A DNA stretch of 64,000 nucleotides from Euphorbia lathyris (Eukaryota > Streptophyta > Magnoliopsida > Malpighiales > Euphorbiaceae), in assembly GCF_963576675.1 (NCBI RefSeq), contig NC_088917.1, positions 75,564,610 through 75,628,609 on the forward strand. The letters are read 5' to 3'. Each line of letters starts with the position of its first letter. The first letter of the stretch is position 1. A program made the translations under genes and the position numbers. A model generated the notes under the pieces. The model saw only the letters and a list, made by a program, of their open reading frames with translations, was not told where the DNA came from and searched no databases. Below are positions 1 through 11,666 of this stretch, piece by piece.

Positions 1-1115
1 AATATTCAACTGAATAAGAACAGAGATACTGCTGCAACTTCTCTTGATTCAACGAATCGAGAGGCTAATCTTGATTAAGAACAATCAGAGCCGCATGAAA
101 AATAACAAAAACAAGAAGACCAACAGCAGCAACAACAAGAACCGGAGTTAAAACAAAAACCTGAAAAGGTAGAAGCTGTGAAGGAAACAGAGAAGCAATG
201 AAAGAAGATGTTGGAATTCAAGTGACAACTCCAGATCCTCAAATGAGGTGTTAGAAGAAGATCAGCGTGAAATAATGAAACAACAACAACAACATGAACG
301 AGAAAGTCAAAATGAACATCCTAAACCCGAACAACCACAACAACAACAGCAAGAAGATCAAGAATAGCAAGAATAACATCAATTCGATGACAAGACGAAG
401 AAATTGAAGATAAGAAACCCGAAAATGAAACAAAAGTAGGAAACCAAAAGAAGCAACAAGGAGGAGAGATCACAACTAGTGTAATTGAAAAATATTGAAA
501 ACAAATCTTCTTCGTCGGCAATTTCTTCTCATACCCAAATAAAAAAAAAATGTTATAATAGAGTTGGTTTTTTCTCGTAAGAGAAGATTTGAGAACATAA
601 TAGAGTTGAGTTTTTTTGTTCCAAATTTCTTCTTCTCTATTCTTGATTTTTCCTCCAATTATAGACCTTAGAGTTTTTTATTCCTTGAACGGATTTAGAA
701 GCATTTAGAGAGATGGTGTAAAACATGAGGTATAAGAATGAGATTAGGTAGAAAAAATTCTTAAAAAAAATGACAAATAAAAACCCTCCGTTAATTTTTT
801 ACTAAAACTTGTCATGTCATCAGTTTTAACAGTGTTAGAATTTTTGCCCATGTGTACTGACAGAGTGAACCTCAATGTACCAGTTTGCAAATTTTTAAAC
901 CACATAGTGTATGTTTGAAAATGGTCCAAACCACAAGGTTTATTTTTATACTTTTTTCTAAGATTTTATATCTTATACGACAAACATGTACATGGGATAG
1001 ACTGTAGATATTATCACTGATGCAGTGATTTTTCACAAATAAAATATCTATTTTTTTATTTTTTCAAAATAAATCTCATTGATTAAATAACTTCACCAAT
1101 ATCCTTACAAAGAAT
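1..1115. other. AT-rich stretch with degenerate CAA/GAA-rich tract, no gene
   Basis: The first 480 bases are rich in CAA, CAG and GAA triplets and could be a remnant of a Gln/Glu/Lys-rich reading frame, but every frame is broken by stops within about 60 codons. From about 750 to 960 the text resembles dispersed non-coding plant repeats. I see no intact gene, RNA gene or clear element boundary here. Confidence 0.4.
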
Positions 1116-1149
1116 AGAAAATTAAAAAAAAAAACAAAAAACTTCTAAG

Positions 1150-1700
1150 GTACTAAATGGATTGGCATTGGAGTGAGGCTGATGAACCATTACATGAGCC
1201 GGCTCATTCATTTATCGTGGAACAAACGCCACAAAATAATTTGGACATGTTTGAAAACCGTTGCATATATCCTCCATAACACATCCAAACTTCGTCAAAT
1301 CCCTACTTTGTGAATGAAACACAACAACTACCGTCTTTACATCACATTCAAACGTTATGTTAACATATGGAAGTGAGAACATCCAAAATATATTATCTCA
1401 TAGTGCTAATGCTTCCACCAACTTTGTCGATGCAACACCGCTAGAGACCAAGCTAAAGCCGCCCAGAAACACTGCTTTCTGCTATCACAGTACTGCTCAT
1501 TCCCTAAACTATTTATCTCTCTAAAAAACAGCAACATCAAACATTGCACTTTATAGTGCTTGCCACCGGCTTTGTCCACCACCGGTTAGTACTGCGACCC
1601 ACAATGCCACCTTACGTCACCGTTTGTTGCTGCCTCGACTTTCTCCAGTCCGCCAAGAATTTAGTTGCACTCATGATAGCAGTCGTCGATGGTTGACACA
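1150..1700 (-). pseudogene. Degraded LINE RNase H domain
   Basis: Short in-frame patches on the minus strand resemble the C-terminal RNase H domain (RVT_3 type) of plant LINEs. One patch contains DLTKFG, which also occurs in the RNase H remnant at 40627-40965, suggesting a related LINE family. Many stops interrupt it. It lies directly downstream of the zf-RVT piece in the expected order. Confidence 0.5.
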
Positions 1701-1839
1701 TCCCACCAGACCTTCAAATTTTGTTGCTGCCATATTTCCTAAAGAACGATCTCTATGCGGCTTACGGCCTCCCTCCCCCTTTGAACTAGGTAGTAAAACA
1801 CCCAATCTTTGATCCACTCTCATTCAATTCCTGGCCTCA

Positions 1840-2886
1840 GAATGTTAGCCATCTCCCGGCAATCAGACGCATATTTACATCCCATGAACAAGTGATACAT
1901 GTGTTCAATGTCTCCCTCACACAAAAATGCAATCGCTTGGGACACTTATGTGACGAGCGGCCAATCTAGACCTCAAAGGTAGTAGTTTCGAATCCACCTT
2001 CCACATAAAAATCTTGACCTTTGGTGGGACGTCAAGACTCCATAACTGCTGCCAACCATCCCTATGTGAAGCCCCGTCCTGCATATCCTCAAGCAACTGA
2101 TACCTTGACTTAACATAATACAACCCATCGCTAGTAAAATGCCAAATCAATTTGCCATTCATGTTAGACATTGGAACCACCATGTCTACAATATGAGCCA
2201 CTTCCTCTTGCTTAAACCAAGCCATTAACTTCCCTCAATCCCAAATTCGCGTCCCCGAGATAAATAATTCTCCTACTTTTTCACTTTCATTATCGCCCGT
2301 ACTCCTTGAATTAATGAAAAATTGAGATTCATGACAAACCCAATGATCCTTCCATACTGATATAGAATCACCTCGACCAATATGCCACCGCACTCCTTTA
2401 CCAATTAACTCCCTAGAGCTGCACACACTCCTACAAATAAAACTGGGATTAGTGCCCAATTTGGAGGAAAGGAAAGATCTATTGGCAAAATATTTAGCCT
2501 TGAACATTCGACTTACCAACGTGTGAGGATTTTCCATGAATTTCCATCCCTGTTTACTTAATAATGTCAGGTTTAAATTGTGCAAATCACAAAATACCAA
2601 TCCACCTTTATCCTTACATTTACATAATCGATCCCAACTACTCCAATGGATATTATTTTTCCATTTGCCTTTGTACCCACCAGAAAGAGTTCATCATCCT
2701 CTACATGTCATCACAAATAGATTTAGTTAGCAGGAACGTGCTCATACAGAACGTAGATAATGCATGGGCAAATGTTTTTAGTAATACTTCCATACATATA
2801 GTTGATAGGAACCAGAAAGTCCAACTACCTAATCTTTTTGCCAATCTTGCCTTTAAAAACCCGAAAATTACTTTTTTTTACCTGCC
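1840..2886 (-). pseudogene. LINE reverse-transcriptase C-terminus and zf-RVT domain
   Basis: Two adjacent minus-strand reading frames (2600-2235 and 2225-1917) encode the stretch that follows reverse transcriptase in plant LINEs. The first carries the LLSKQGWKF motif and a GRGDSISVWKDHW motif. The second is the zinc-binding zf-RVT domain, with a PPKVKIFMWK motif and continuing frame-shifted toward 1840. A frame break separates them. This is the downstream half of the LINE whose upstream half resumes at 4717. Confidence 0.85.
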
Positions 2887-2891
2887 AATCA

Positions 2892-4711
2892 TGTAGGAAA
2901 ATAGACAAGCCTAGGCACAACGGAATAATAAAATTTTATCTATTTTATCTATTTCCCTTTTCCAAGATCTGTTAATTGTTATTTCATATAAAGAGGGATA
3001 GAATGTAATACCTTTGTGAAGAACTATCTACAGTTGCAAACGTAGTGCCCACAACTTTTTATATTCAATCCGTGAGCAACGAACGTTTTTGTTCAACACA
3101 GAAAACAATAACTAATCAGTAATCAACCTTAATAATAGCAATCGCAATGATTGCCTCTAACATAAATCGATACGAGATCAAAGAGAGAGTAAGAAATAAT
3201 GTAAATTAGCTGAGACGGAGATGGAACGGTTCCTCTTGCCCCTTTTGTTGAGTGTGTCGAAATTTAGGGGTTAGGGCATCTATTTATAGACTTCTCAAAA
3301 CCCTAATCCCAGTTGTGTTAGGTAATTAAATAATTAGAATCTTATTCGGAATATGATTACTAATTAGATAATTAAATAAACACTTTATTATTATCTAAAT
3401 AATAACTAATTATATCTAGATAATATTACTAATCAAATTAATAACTTAATTATTATTAGGGATAATTAATCAGAGTTTCAATCACATTAAAACCTCTAAA
3501 ATATTATCATATAATCCTTTAATTTAATTTATAACTATAATCTAATTATAATTATTAATCAAATTAATTATCCCTATTTAACTAATAAATTTCGGCCCAT
3601 GCAGTGTGTCCCGCTAATTACAATTTCATCCTCTAGTTCCAAGTCCCATATGCGACCCATTAGGTTCCTCATTGCCACTAGCTGTATATATTCTTTGAAA
3701 TTAATTCATCCTGATTAATTCCAACATATATATAACGGAATACCGTCGCGAGCTGTTACTAGCAGAACCTATGATATTCTCTCAGAGCAATTAAGAAGTC
3801 AGGTTGATAACTGACGTTAACCTTTCAGCATTAGGTGCGGTATAATACGATCCTTCATCAGTTATATCCTGTTGGTCAATTCCTTATAACCATGGAACGT
3901 GTCAAGGTTACATATAGCGAAGAGTCTGTTTTACTTGTACAGGTTGAATTCACTCTGAAAGATAAGTTAAGTGAAATTTCTATTTCTACTCCTAACTCTA
4001 TCACCTTGCAAGGATTTCAGTTAATTCACCACAAGCGGCCATTTGGATATATCTCCCATTTATCAGGAGTGACGAATGCTCAATCTGACATTAACTATTC
4101 TGCAATCACTTTTATATGATACCCAACCCTGCTCTCACACACCCCAGGCTCTCACCTGTTGGATCGTGCTCGCACAGAATCAAAGTATCGGACTCCATAA
4201 TCCAGAATCACTAATTAACGAATGTTTGAGTCTGAGGATTAGTTATACCTACTAATACAAATGAGATGAACAGTTGACACTTTTAGATAAATTAATCCAT
4301 GCTGTTATCTCAAGTCGGGTCCTAATCCTAATGAACTCCTTCACCGGATCCATGTAACTGTCTAGATTTCTAAATATCTAAAGCTTGTGAGATCAGCTTT
4401 CTGTCTCGATAGAAAACACTGTTACATGCAAGTCTCAACAGTAATATGCCAACCCCTATAACATATTACTTGATTTGGGTTGGTTTTAAGTCTATTGGTC
4501 TATTATAAAGTATAATCTCACTTCATGCTTGTATGAACACTTTATAACTACTTAAATAAACTTAGGATTACTTTCTTTATGAAAGATTTGTGCCTTTATT
4601 ATAGTTATATTTTAATGCTATATATCTGATTAAACAAATGATTAAATAAACAATTTATTCATTAATATTTATATCCTAAAACAATTGTCTTTAGGACACT
4701 AAACTCCAACA
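2892..4711 (-). mobile_element. Solo LTR (about 1.82 kb) of an LTR retrotransposon
   Basis: On the minus strand the element starts TGTTGGAGTTTAG and ends CCTACA, i.e. the TG...CA ends of an LTR. It is flanked by a perfect 5-bp duplication, aatca, at 2887-2891 and 4712-4716, and it interrupts LINE reverse transcriptase. A TATA box (TCTATAAATA) lies at 3281-3290 in the minus orientation. No primer binding site, gag or pol is visible inside, so a solo LTR left by LTR-LTR recombination is the simplest reading. The opening motif suggests Ty1/copia, but the lineage is not established. Confidence 0.8.
3281..3290 (-). promoter_or_regulatory. TATA box of the solo LTR
   Basis: Minus-strand TCTATAAATA lies about 1.42 kb from the start of the LTR and about 390 bp from its end, a plausible U3/R border. 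It is followed by CCCTAA-rich sequence. Functional status is unknown. Confidence 0.45.
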
Positions 4712-4716
4712 AATCA

Positions 4717-5963
4717 ATGACCGCAATCCAAGGTATCGGCCCGTGTCTAACATCGCATGTACACCAAGCAAATTTCGAACTTTAGTCTTATCCTCCTTCT
4801 TCACATTTGCACTGAAAAAAATACCAGACTTGTCAAGATTAACAGCCTGCCCATAAGTCATTTTATAGCTATGCAAAACATTATTCACCATCCTAATTTT
4901 TTCGCTTGTAGCCCTGAAAAACAGAAAACTATCATCAACAAAAAACAGATGGGTAACGATGGGTGCTCACGGGCATACATGACATCCTATAATGTGGCTG
5001 CTTCTCTCAGATTGAGTTATCAGCTATGATAGAACCTTTGTATATAAAATGAATAGATAAGGCGACAGCGAGTCCTCTTGTCTTAATCCCCATCCATGTG
5101 AACAAAGACTGATGATCTCAGAGTTCACAGCAACTAAATATGAAACAGTGTTGACACATAGTATAATCCAGTCAATCCACTTATCACAAAAACCCAAACG
5201 AGCCATAACAATTTTTAGACAACCTCAATCCACTCTATGATAGTCCTTGCTTATGTTAACTTTGAGTGCAACCTCACCCAATCCTCCTAGTTGCTTTCTT
5301 TTCATATCATGTAAGGATTCAAATGCTACATGCACACTATCAATTAACGACATGACATGGATAAAAGCAGATTGGCTCTCTAACACTACATTAGGAAGGA
5401 TAATTCTTAACCTGTTTGCCAAAACTTTTGTAATTATCTTATATAATATATTACAAAAAGAAATTGGCCTCATATCATGCATTCTAGTAGGATTATCACA
5501 CTTATGGATTAATGTAATAATCGTATCATTCATATTAGCAGGGAACTCCTTTCTCTCTAACCACCCCACATAAGCCTTAAAAACCTCTTGACCAATCTAG
5601 GCGCAATAAATGCTGATAAAAGCTCAGGTTAAGCCCATAAGAACCCGATGATTTATCAAGGTGCATTTGAAACATGACAGTCTTAAATTCATCATAAGTG
5701 AAAGGAGCAGTAAAGGCACTATTCATCCCACTTGTCGCAAAATAGGGTACAACATCAATAGCTGCATAGCTACTTACTTGAACAACATATAATAAAGTAT
5801 TAAAATAGTTTTTTGTAACGTTGTACATACTGTATTCATCTGATTGTTCAATACCTGATTTATCCACCAATTTAACTATGTGATTCACCATCCTTTTAGC
5901 CTTTACACACGCATGGAAAAACTTTGAGTTTGTATCTCCTCTCTTCAACCAAAAATTCTTCAC
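4717..5963 (-). pseudogene. LINE reverse transcriptase, N-terminal and palm part
   Basis: Minus-strand frames at 5963-5577, 5569-5225, 5206-5024 and 4891-4717 carry reverse-transcriptase features in order: FWLKRGDTNSKFFH, the RPISFCNILYKIITKVLANRL block, the QSAFI segment and GLRQEDSLSPYLF. The catalytic block around the YADD-type site falls in the eroded stretch near 4900-5030, where no frame is clean. Several frameshifts separate the pieces. It belongs to the same LINE as 1840-2886. Confidence 0.85.
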
Positions 5964-5989
5964 CGTCTACTTCCAGAAAACATCTTCTT

Positions 5990-6950
5990 GTTCAAGAAGT
6001 GTTGTCAATTGCCTATTGACATGTGCATATAATCGGGCCGAACTTGCATTTGTGTTGTCTCGCAAGCTACCGACATGATGTTTACACCTAGCAATTTTCC
6101 TTAAAAATCAAGCATTGAACGTCCCGTCCCATTACATCATCAAGGCCCTACACGCCTCGAGTTTCTACACCATAAATGTTATGCTCTGACTAACCCAGTA
6201 TGATGTAACCAATTCATTAAAACCACCTTCTTAGTCCACACCTCTTCAAAGCGAAATTGTAGCTCTTCTCACACGAAACCATTTCCAACAACAAAGAGGG
6301 ATGGTCTGAATATGGTGACACTAGGTTTGATAGCATGTACTTGTCAAAATATTCCAGCCATAGCGCTGAACCAAAGGCTCGTTCAAGTTTTTCCTGCACC
6401 TAATGCTCTGATCCTTTACCTTTATCGTAGGTAAATTGACTACCTCTCAATCGAAGTTTATGGAGATCATTTGACGTTATAGCCTCAGTGAACTCGGATA
6501 TGAGAGTTACCAGATAATCAGACCCTCATATCTTCTCTTCCTATGACAGTATACAATTGAAATCTCCAATAATATACCATAGTAAATGAAAGTTATAAGC
6601 AACCCGACCAAGGAGTTCCTAAGATTCCATATGTCTCCTCCTATCCGCGTACCCATAAAAGTCAACTAGCTGCCAATTGCCTCTTATTAGATCCTCAATT
6701 ACTGCTTCAATGTGATGATCAGAGAAGGAAACAATCGATAACCCATTAACCCCTTGCCACATCATTGCTAGCCCCCACTATGACCTCATGCATCTACTTC
6801 AAAACAGCTTTCAAACATAAACTTTCTTCTCAAACCCTCAATCCTAGCTTTATCCTCTAGTTTTTCAATTAAAAACCGTCATTGGCTTATGAGATTTAAT
6901 AAGCTTACCTAAAGCCCGAACTTCCCATGGGTTGTTGAGACCTCGATAGT
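5990..6950 (-). pseudogene. LINE APE-type endonuclease remnant
   Basis: In shifting minus-strand frames there are matches to the apurinic-type endonuclease of plant LINEs: a WQLVDFYGYADRRRHMES-type segment, IIGDFNCIL, and YSDHPSLLLE, which corresponds to the conserved SDH motif. The only long uninterrupted frame is 6399-6217. It lies between the zinc knuckle and the reverse transcriptase, as expected. Confidence 0.75.
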
Positions 6951-7283
6951 TCTAACTAAGACAACTAATAATGCTCGGTGGGTCTGTTCCATAGACCTTA
7001 CCATTTCTGTCTCTAGAGAAACTGTTTTATCCTTACTTAGCAAAGAAGAAACAGATGCTAAAACTCCATTCTCACCCTTGTGACCTCCCTCCTCACGCCT
7101 CCATTTTCTATCATCCTGGACCTCCAACACAGTATTCTCACCCACCATTATATCATCCCTTATCTTATACTCCTCCAAGTTTTTACCATATGCGTGACCT
7201 ACTTGTTGATCCCTTGACATGATGCTACTTCCTCTTGCTAACCATGAATTACTATTCGCATCCCCTCCTAGTGCTCGTAACCA

Positions 7284-7565
7284 TCATGATACAAGTTGCA
7301 GACTTCCCCTACCCATTGGAGCTATTAACCAGGTGCTCCATTCTCGTTCCAAATTCGTTGTATGCAGGCCGAATAGCGTGTCACATAATCTCATCGTATG
7401 TCTGAGAATTCCATATATGAAGCAAAAATTACATAACCTTTCATATTTGAACGTAGTTGTCGACACTTCTATCTCTGACCTTTTCACCCGCTTAACTCTC
7501 TTCAGCGACTTGCGTACATCCAGTGAAACACAAATTCGCATGAAACTCGATCTGGTATTATTCAT
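7284..7565 (-). pseudogene. LINE ORF1 zinc-knuckle fragment
   Basis: The minus-strand frame ends in FKYERLCNFCFIYGILRH followed by four residues and a further C. This is the CX2CX4HX4C-type knuckle found behind DUF4283 in ORF1 proteins of plant LINEs; the second half of the knuckle is partly degraded. Upstream ORF1 sequence is missing beyond about 7590, so the LINE is 5'-truncated or overwritten there. Confidence 0.65.
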
Positions 7566-7589
7566 ATTGGTTTACTTGTTCTTGTTTCT

Positions 7590-8320
7590 GTTAGCTGTTT
7601 GTTGTTGCTGATAGACAGTGGATGTTAGTTGATTTTTCTGCTAAAAGCAGCTATTTCGAAATTTTAGCAAACATTTTTTATCTCCAATTTAGAATTAAAA
7701 GACAAAACCAATTCTGAAAAATGGAAACAAACTGGCACTAAATTTATAAAACATCAGTTTTTAAGTTTTTTTTTATGAAAATATTAGCATTTCTGAGTAT
7801 TTCATGATAAACTTGTTTTTAGAATATTTTACGTAAAGTTATTTGTATTTATTTAACTTTGATAAAATTATATTTTTTATTCTTATAAAATATGTTTCTT
7901 TTTTAATGTTATTCATATCTCTATAATACTATTATCGAAAGAATAAAGACTTATTGTTAAACAAATTATTTTTTTGAATAAAGGCTAGGTGATACCCAAT
8001 ATTATTAAAAGCAAAAGCAAAAAATTAACAAATTGTTAAACAAATTATTATTTTTATTTTTATTTAGTTATTTAGGTTATTTTTATTGATTTATGTATTA
8101 TATTTTTTATTTGTTGATTAATTTAAAACATGTTCATATTAGACATTTTACATACTAATCGTAACAATGCATTAAAAATTTATGAAACACTACAAATTAA
8201 TTAGCTAATAACAAATAGCTATCAACAACAATAGACAATTAATTGCTACTGCAACAGTTAAAAGCTAACAACAACAATGACACTTATCAGCTAATAGTTG
8301 AACCAAACATATCTTTAGTA
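7590..8320. repeat. Probable degenerate non-autonomous DNA element
   Basis: The two ends of this very AT-rich stretch carry loosely inverted text (TTAGCTGTTTGTTGTTGCTGAT on one side, and the reverse of AGCTAACAACAACAATGA plus TTGAACCAAACAT on the other). This resembles the ends of hAT-type MITEs. No clear target duplication was found. No coding sequence is visible. Confidence 0.3.
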
Positions 8321-9234
8321 TTTGTTTGTTTCTGTAGTTAGTAGAAATTAACTGATTTTATTTTTAAAATACAAATTTATCCTTAACGTGTAGAATGATA
8401 CAAATTTATTTTTAACATTTCTAACCAAAACCAAATTTATTTACATCTAATGCAAAATTGAATGGACTTGTTAAATTGGACTTTGCAAATAAGTTTGTCG
8501 ATAAAATGAACGAGTTTCATACATTTTTTTACATGTTGTTTGTAACTATGCTGATAAAACAATAAATATTTTAGATGCTTATTAAAAAATGTACGATTAA
8601 TTTATATGTGACATATTTATTTTTTTTACGATATTATATGTGACATATTTAGTTATTAGTATTTTGACATATTATTTATATTAATTTTTTTATATTTGGA
8701 AATAAGATTGATTTTGCTTAAAAAAAATTACGGATAGATTTGAATGATTTCATATGTTAGAAGTAAAACTAAACTCCCACAAAATTATAGAGCAAATGGA
8801 TTATTTTTTATATATAATTTAAATTTGATAATTTATACTTTTAACTATAAATGGAGATGTCTATTTACATTTTTAAACTCATTTAATCAACATATGTTAC
8901 TAAATTAGATTCTTTCAATATATTTTTTCAAAAATACCTTTATAAAGCTCTTATCTTCTTCAAACCATCTTCTTTGAACCCCTCGTATTCTTTACCGACA
9001 TGCACTTTCTGAAGGATTGTCGCAAAATTAGCAGATAATTTAACTACAAGGAAGCACAAACAACGCTCTAAAATGACCATGTTTCAATCTTTGCAGTATT
9101 CGTTAGAAATCTCTTCAATGCAAATTCAAAAATAACTAAGCACAACGAAGAAAACACAAACTAATAGAATCTAAACTCGATTTCCATATCATCTCAATGA
9201 AAAAGACAATGAGAATAATTGTAATACACTAATT
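8321..9234. other. AT-rich intergenic stretch, nothing recognised
   Basis: No reading frame of interest, RNA gene or bounded element was found. Base composition is strongly AT-rich with homopolymer runs. Confidence 0.5.
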
Positions 9235-9510
9235 AGAACCAAAATAGTTTGCATTTTATAATTTTGCGAAGCTACATTTAGTTCTTATTGTATGATTTTG
9301 GTTTACATTTTATGAAATAATCAGATTTTTTGCTTCTCATTTCATAAAATATGAACCAAAATCATAAAATGAGAATTAAAATGTTTTGCATTTTATGATT
9401 TGTGAAGCTATATTTGGTTCACGTTTTATGAAATGAGGATAAAAAAAACTTCTCATTTCATAAAATGTGAACCAAAATCATAAAATGAGAACCAATAATC
9501 GTGGTGGATG
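9235..9510. repeat. Nested inverted repeats, ATAAAATG/CATTTTAT family
   Basis: Three to four copies of a segment with GAACCAAAATCATAAAATGA and its reverse complement alternate in both orientations. They can form several overlapping hairpins, for example TTTTATGAAATGAGGA against TTCTCATTTCATAAAA. It looks like a small foldback element or the centre of one. Confidence 0.5.
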
Positions 9511-9591
9511 TCAAGTATAGTTTCGACTTTTCTTCATAGGTATCGGTTGTTTCGAACTCAGTTTAAAATTATAGTATGTTTGTGTTCCTTA

Positions 9592-9975
9592 CGGGGCGTT
9601 TGGTATTCTATTGGAATAGGGATATGGATAAAGGTTGGGATAAGGATAAAAATATGATAGTCGAGAATTATTATTCAATGTTTGGTATGTGGGATAGAGA
9701 TGAGGATAAAATAATACATTTTACTATTTTAAACTTATTTAAACTACATAACATTAATTTGAGGGATAAGATAGACTTTTCCATCCTATTAAAATCGCAG
9801 GAGCTTATCCCATCTCCTTATACCCCTCGCCCCCCTCGTGGGTATAGGATTTGAGGGATAAGAAGCTTATCCCTCATCTGTCTCACCCTTCTATCTCCCA
9901 AACAAACACGGGATAACTTATCTCGTGTTTTTTATCCCTATCCCACCTCCTATATCCCTTCTAACAAACACCCAG
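9592..9975. mobile_element. PIF/Harbinger (Tourist-like) MITE
   Basis: This 384-bp element is flanked by TTA on both sides (9589-9591 and 9976-9978), the target duplication of PIF/Harbinger transposons. The ends are inverted: CGGGGCGTTTGGT at the left, and CTGGGTGTTTGTT as reverse complement of the right end, with three mismatches in 13. The interior is made of GGGATA/TATCCC-rich sequence with no coding capacity. Confidence 0.8.
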
Positions 9976-10299
9976 TTAGAGGTGTTAGAACCAACATCAA
10001 TGGAAAAAAAATGTTCCAGTTCGGTCGTGTTGATGAGGTGAACACCAATGGAACTTGCAATATTTTGGAAAGCTTGCATTTAGTTTGGGATAGAAAGTTG
10101 AAGAGTCTAAGGGTATTCTAGGTATACGGGTTGAAAGTATCTAATTTTGTAGCATGTGTTGAAATAGATCTAGAAATGTAAATGGATCTCTCCAAAGACC
10201 TAGTTTTGTAAATTTCTTTTATTTTTTATATATAATTTAAATTTGATAATTTATACTTTATAAATGAATACTTTCTTTTATATTTTGTAAATACAAAAA

Positions 10300-10890
10300 G
10301 AATAATATGCAGAAATACCCCTAACGTTTATACCTATGAGCAATTTTATCCTTAACATCCAAAATGGTGCAATTTTATCCTTGATGTTGGCAGGCAAGAG
10401 CAACTTTACCCTAACGTTGACAAGTTGGATCAATTGGAGAAATTATCAAATTGTCTTCTCGGTCATGAATATTGACATATATACTTCACATGTACGTCAT
10501 TTTATTACTCATTAGTAATAGATTATAAACATATGATTAAACGTGAATTTTATTTAAAAAAATAAAAATATATATAATGTTTTTTCTACAAGTTTGACAA
10601 AAAAAATTAAATATTTCGCCGAATTAAAAAATATTAATCTCCAATTTTATTATTAAATCACAAAAAAAATGTGAAATCTTTTTTTTAAATCAATTTACGT
10701 GTCATTGGTGCAGACTAAGAAACAAAATATCTTTGTTTTATAATACTGTCTGAAATTGATCCAACTTTCCAACGTTATGGATAAAATTGCTCTTGACTGC
10801 CAATGTTAGGGGTAAAATTACATTATTTTAGACGTTAAAGACAAAATTTTTCATACTTGTAAAGGTTAGAGGTACTTTTATATCTTATCC
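10300..10890. repeat. Dispersed non-autonomous repeat, family R1, copy 1
   Basis: It starts with text like AAATACCCCTAACGTTTATACC and ends with the inverted equivalent (GTTAGAGGTACTTTTATA). Sub-blocks of the form 'caattttaccc ... aacgttgacaagttgg' recur inside. A close relative lies at 42250-42790 and a degraded one at 46270-46620. No coding sequence is present. Confidence 0.6.
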
Positions 10891-10967
10891 CTTAGTTTTG
10901 TATATATAAAAGAATTAGAATATCTTTTGTGTAACTATTTTTAATCATGTGTTAAAAGGGTAAATTA

Positions 10968-11467
10968 CACTATGGCCATTGAAGTTCACTCATTTGAACA
11001 TTATGGTCATTGAATTCTTAATAATATGGTCACTAAACTTTATACTTTTTAATATCGATGTCCGCTCAATTTTAACTAATTCATCAAAATGATCGGTAAC
11101 GACCTAAAAATGAAAATATTCAAGAATTAAAGTTGTTCAGAACGACGGTTACCATAAAACCGCATTTTTTATTTTCTAAAATTACATTTTTTTGAGCTTT
11201 CTCTCCCTAAAAATCCACTCTCTCTCCGAACTAAACAACACCTAAATGACCTCAAAATAAAAAATTTCAAGAATTAAAATTCCTTGGAATATCATTAACT
11301 CTTCGATTTTTATTTTGAGACCGCCGACGGTCGTTTTGAGACATTGAATTTCTACTGGTAAAAAATGTAAAATTCAATGGCTATCTATTTAAAAAAAAAA
11401 TTAGACTTCAGTGGGTATAATGTTAAACTGTATAAAATTCAGTGCTAATGGGTGTAATTTACTCCCC
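10968..11467. repeat. Non-autonomous element with GGGTAAATTACAC ends
   Basis: The left end reads GGGTAAATTACAC and the right end GTGTAATTTACTCCCC, an inverted pair. The inside is non-coding, with repeated 'gtcattgaa' blocks. No certain target duplication was found. It lies just upstream of the beta-glucosidase promoter. Confidence 0.5.
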
Positions 11468-11571
11468 TTTTTAGGTGTTTAACCGAAATATTAGGAGGGA
11501 ATAATTTTTATTTTATTTTTCCTTATTTGACTTTATCTTAGATAAGATAACAGAACACCACACTCATTGCA

Positions 11572-11581
11572 GTATAAATAA
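11572..11581 (+). promoter_or_regulatory. TATA box of the beta-glucosidase gene
   Basis: GTATAAATA lies about 90 bp upstream of the start codon, followed by a CT-rich leader (TTCTTCAGCTTCCTCCTCAT) typical of plant 5' UTRs. Confidence 0.6.
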
Positions 11582-11666
11582 CCGCTTCCTTCTTCAGCTT
11601 CCTCCTCATCATCTTCACTCTCTTTCTCACATCTGTAGCTCTCTTGCTTATCTCTGCGTCTTCAAG

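Larger units (their letters stand above)
1120..7590 (-). mobile_element. Decayed LINE (non-LTR retrotransposon), interrupted by a solo LTR
   Basis: Read on the minus strand, the pieces come in canonical plant L1-type order: a zinc knuckle of ORF1 (about 7565-7284), an APE-type endonuclease (about 6950-6000), reverse transcriptase (about 5963-4717 and 2886-2240), a zf-RVT domain (about 2225-1840), and a degraded RNase H (about 1700-1160) followed by a T/A-rich 3' tail near 1120. The element is full of frameshifts and stops and cannot be active. An LTR element of 1820 bp (2892-4711) splits the reverse transcriptase. Without it the LINE remnant is about 4.65 kb, shorter than typical full-length plant L1s of roughly 6 kb, so the 5' end is missing. 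Order and homology are seen in translation; the exact ends are estimates. Confidence 0.85.

Noticed and set aside
251..521. Leu/Val/Phe-rich minus-strand frames
   Set aside because: They are the complement of a CAA/GAA-rich repeat tract and have the composition expected from that.
3835..4119. 94-codon open frame within the solo LTR
   Set aside because: Antisense to the LTR orientation, no recognisable domain, and no matching promoter.
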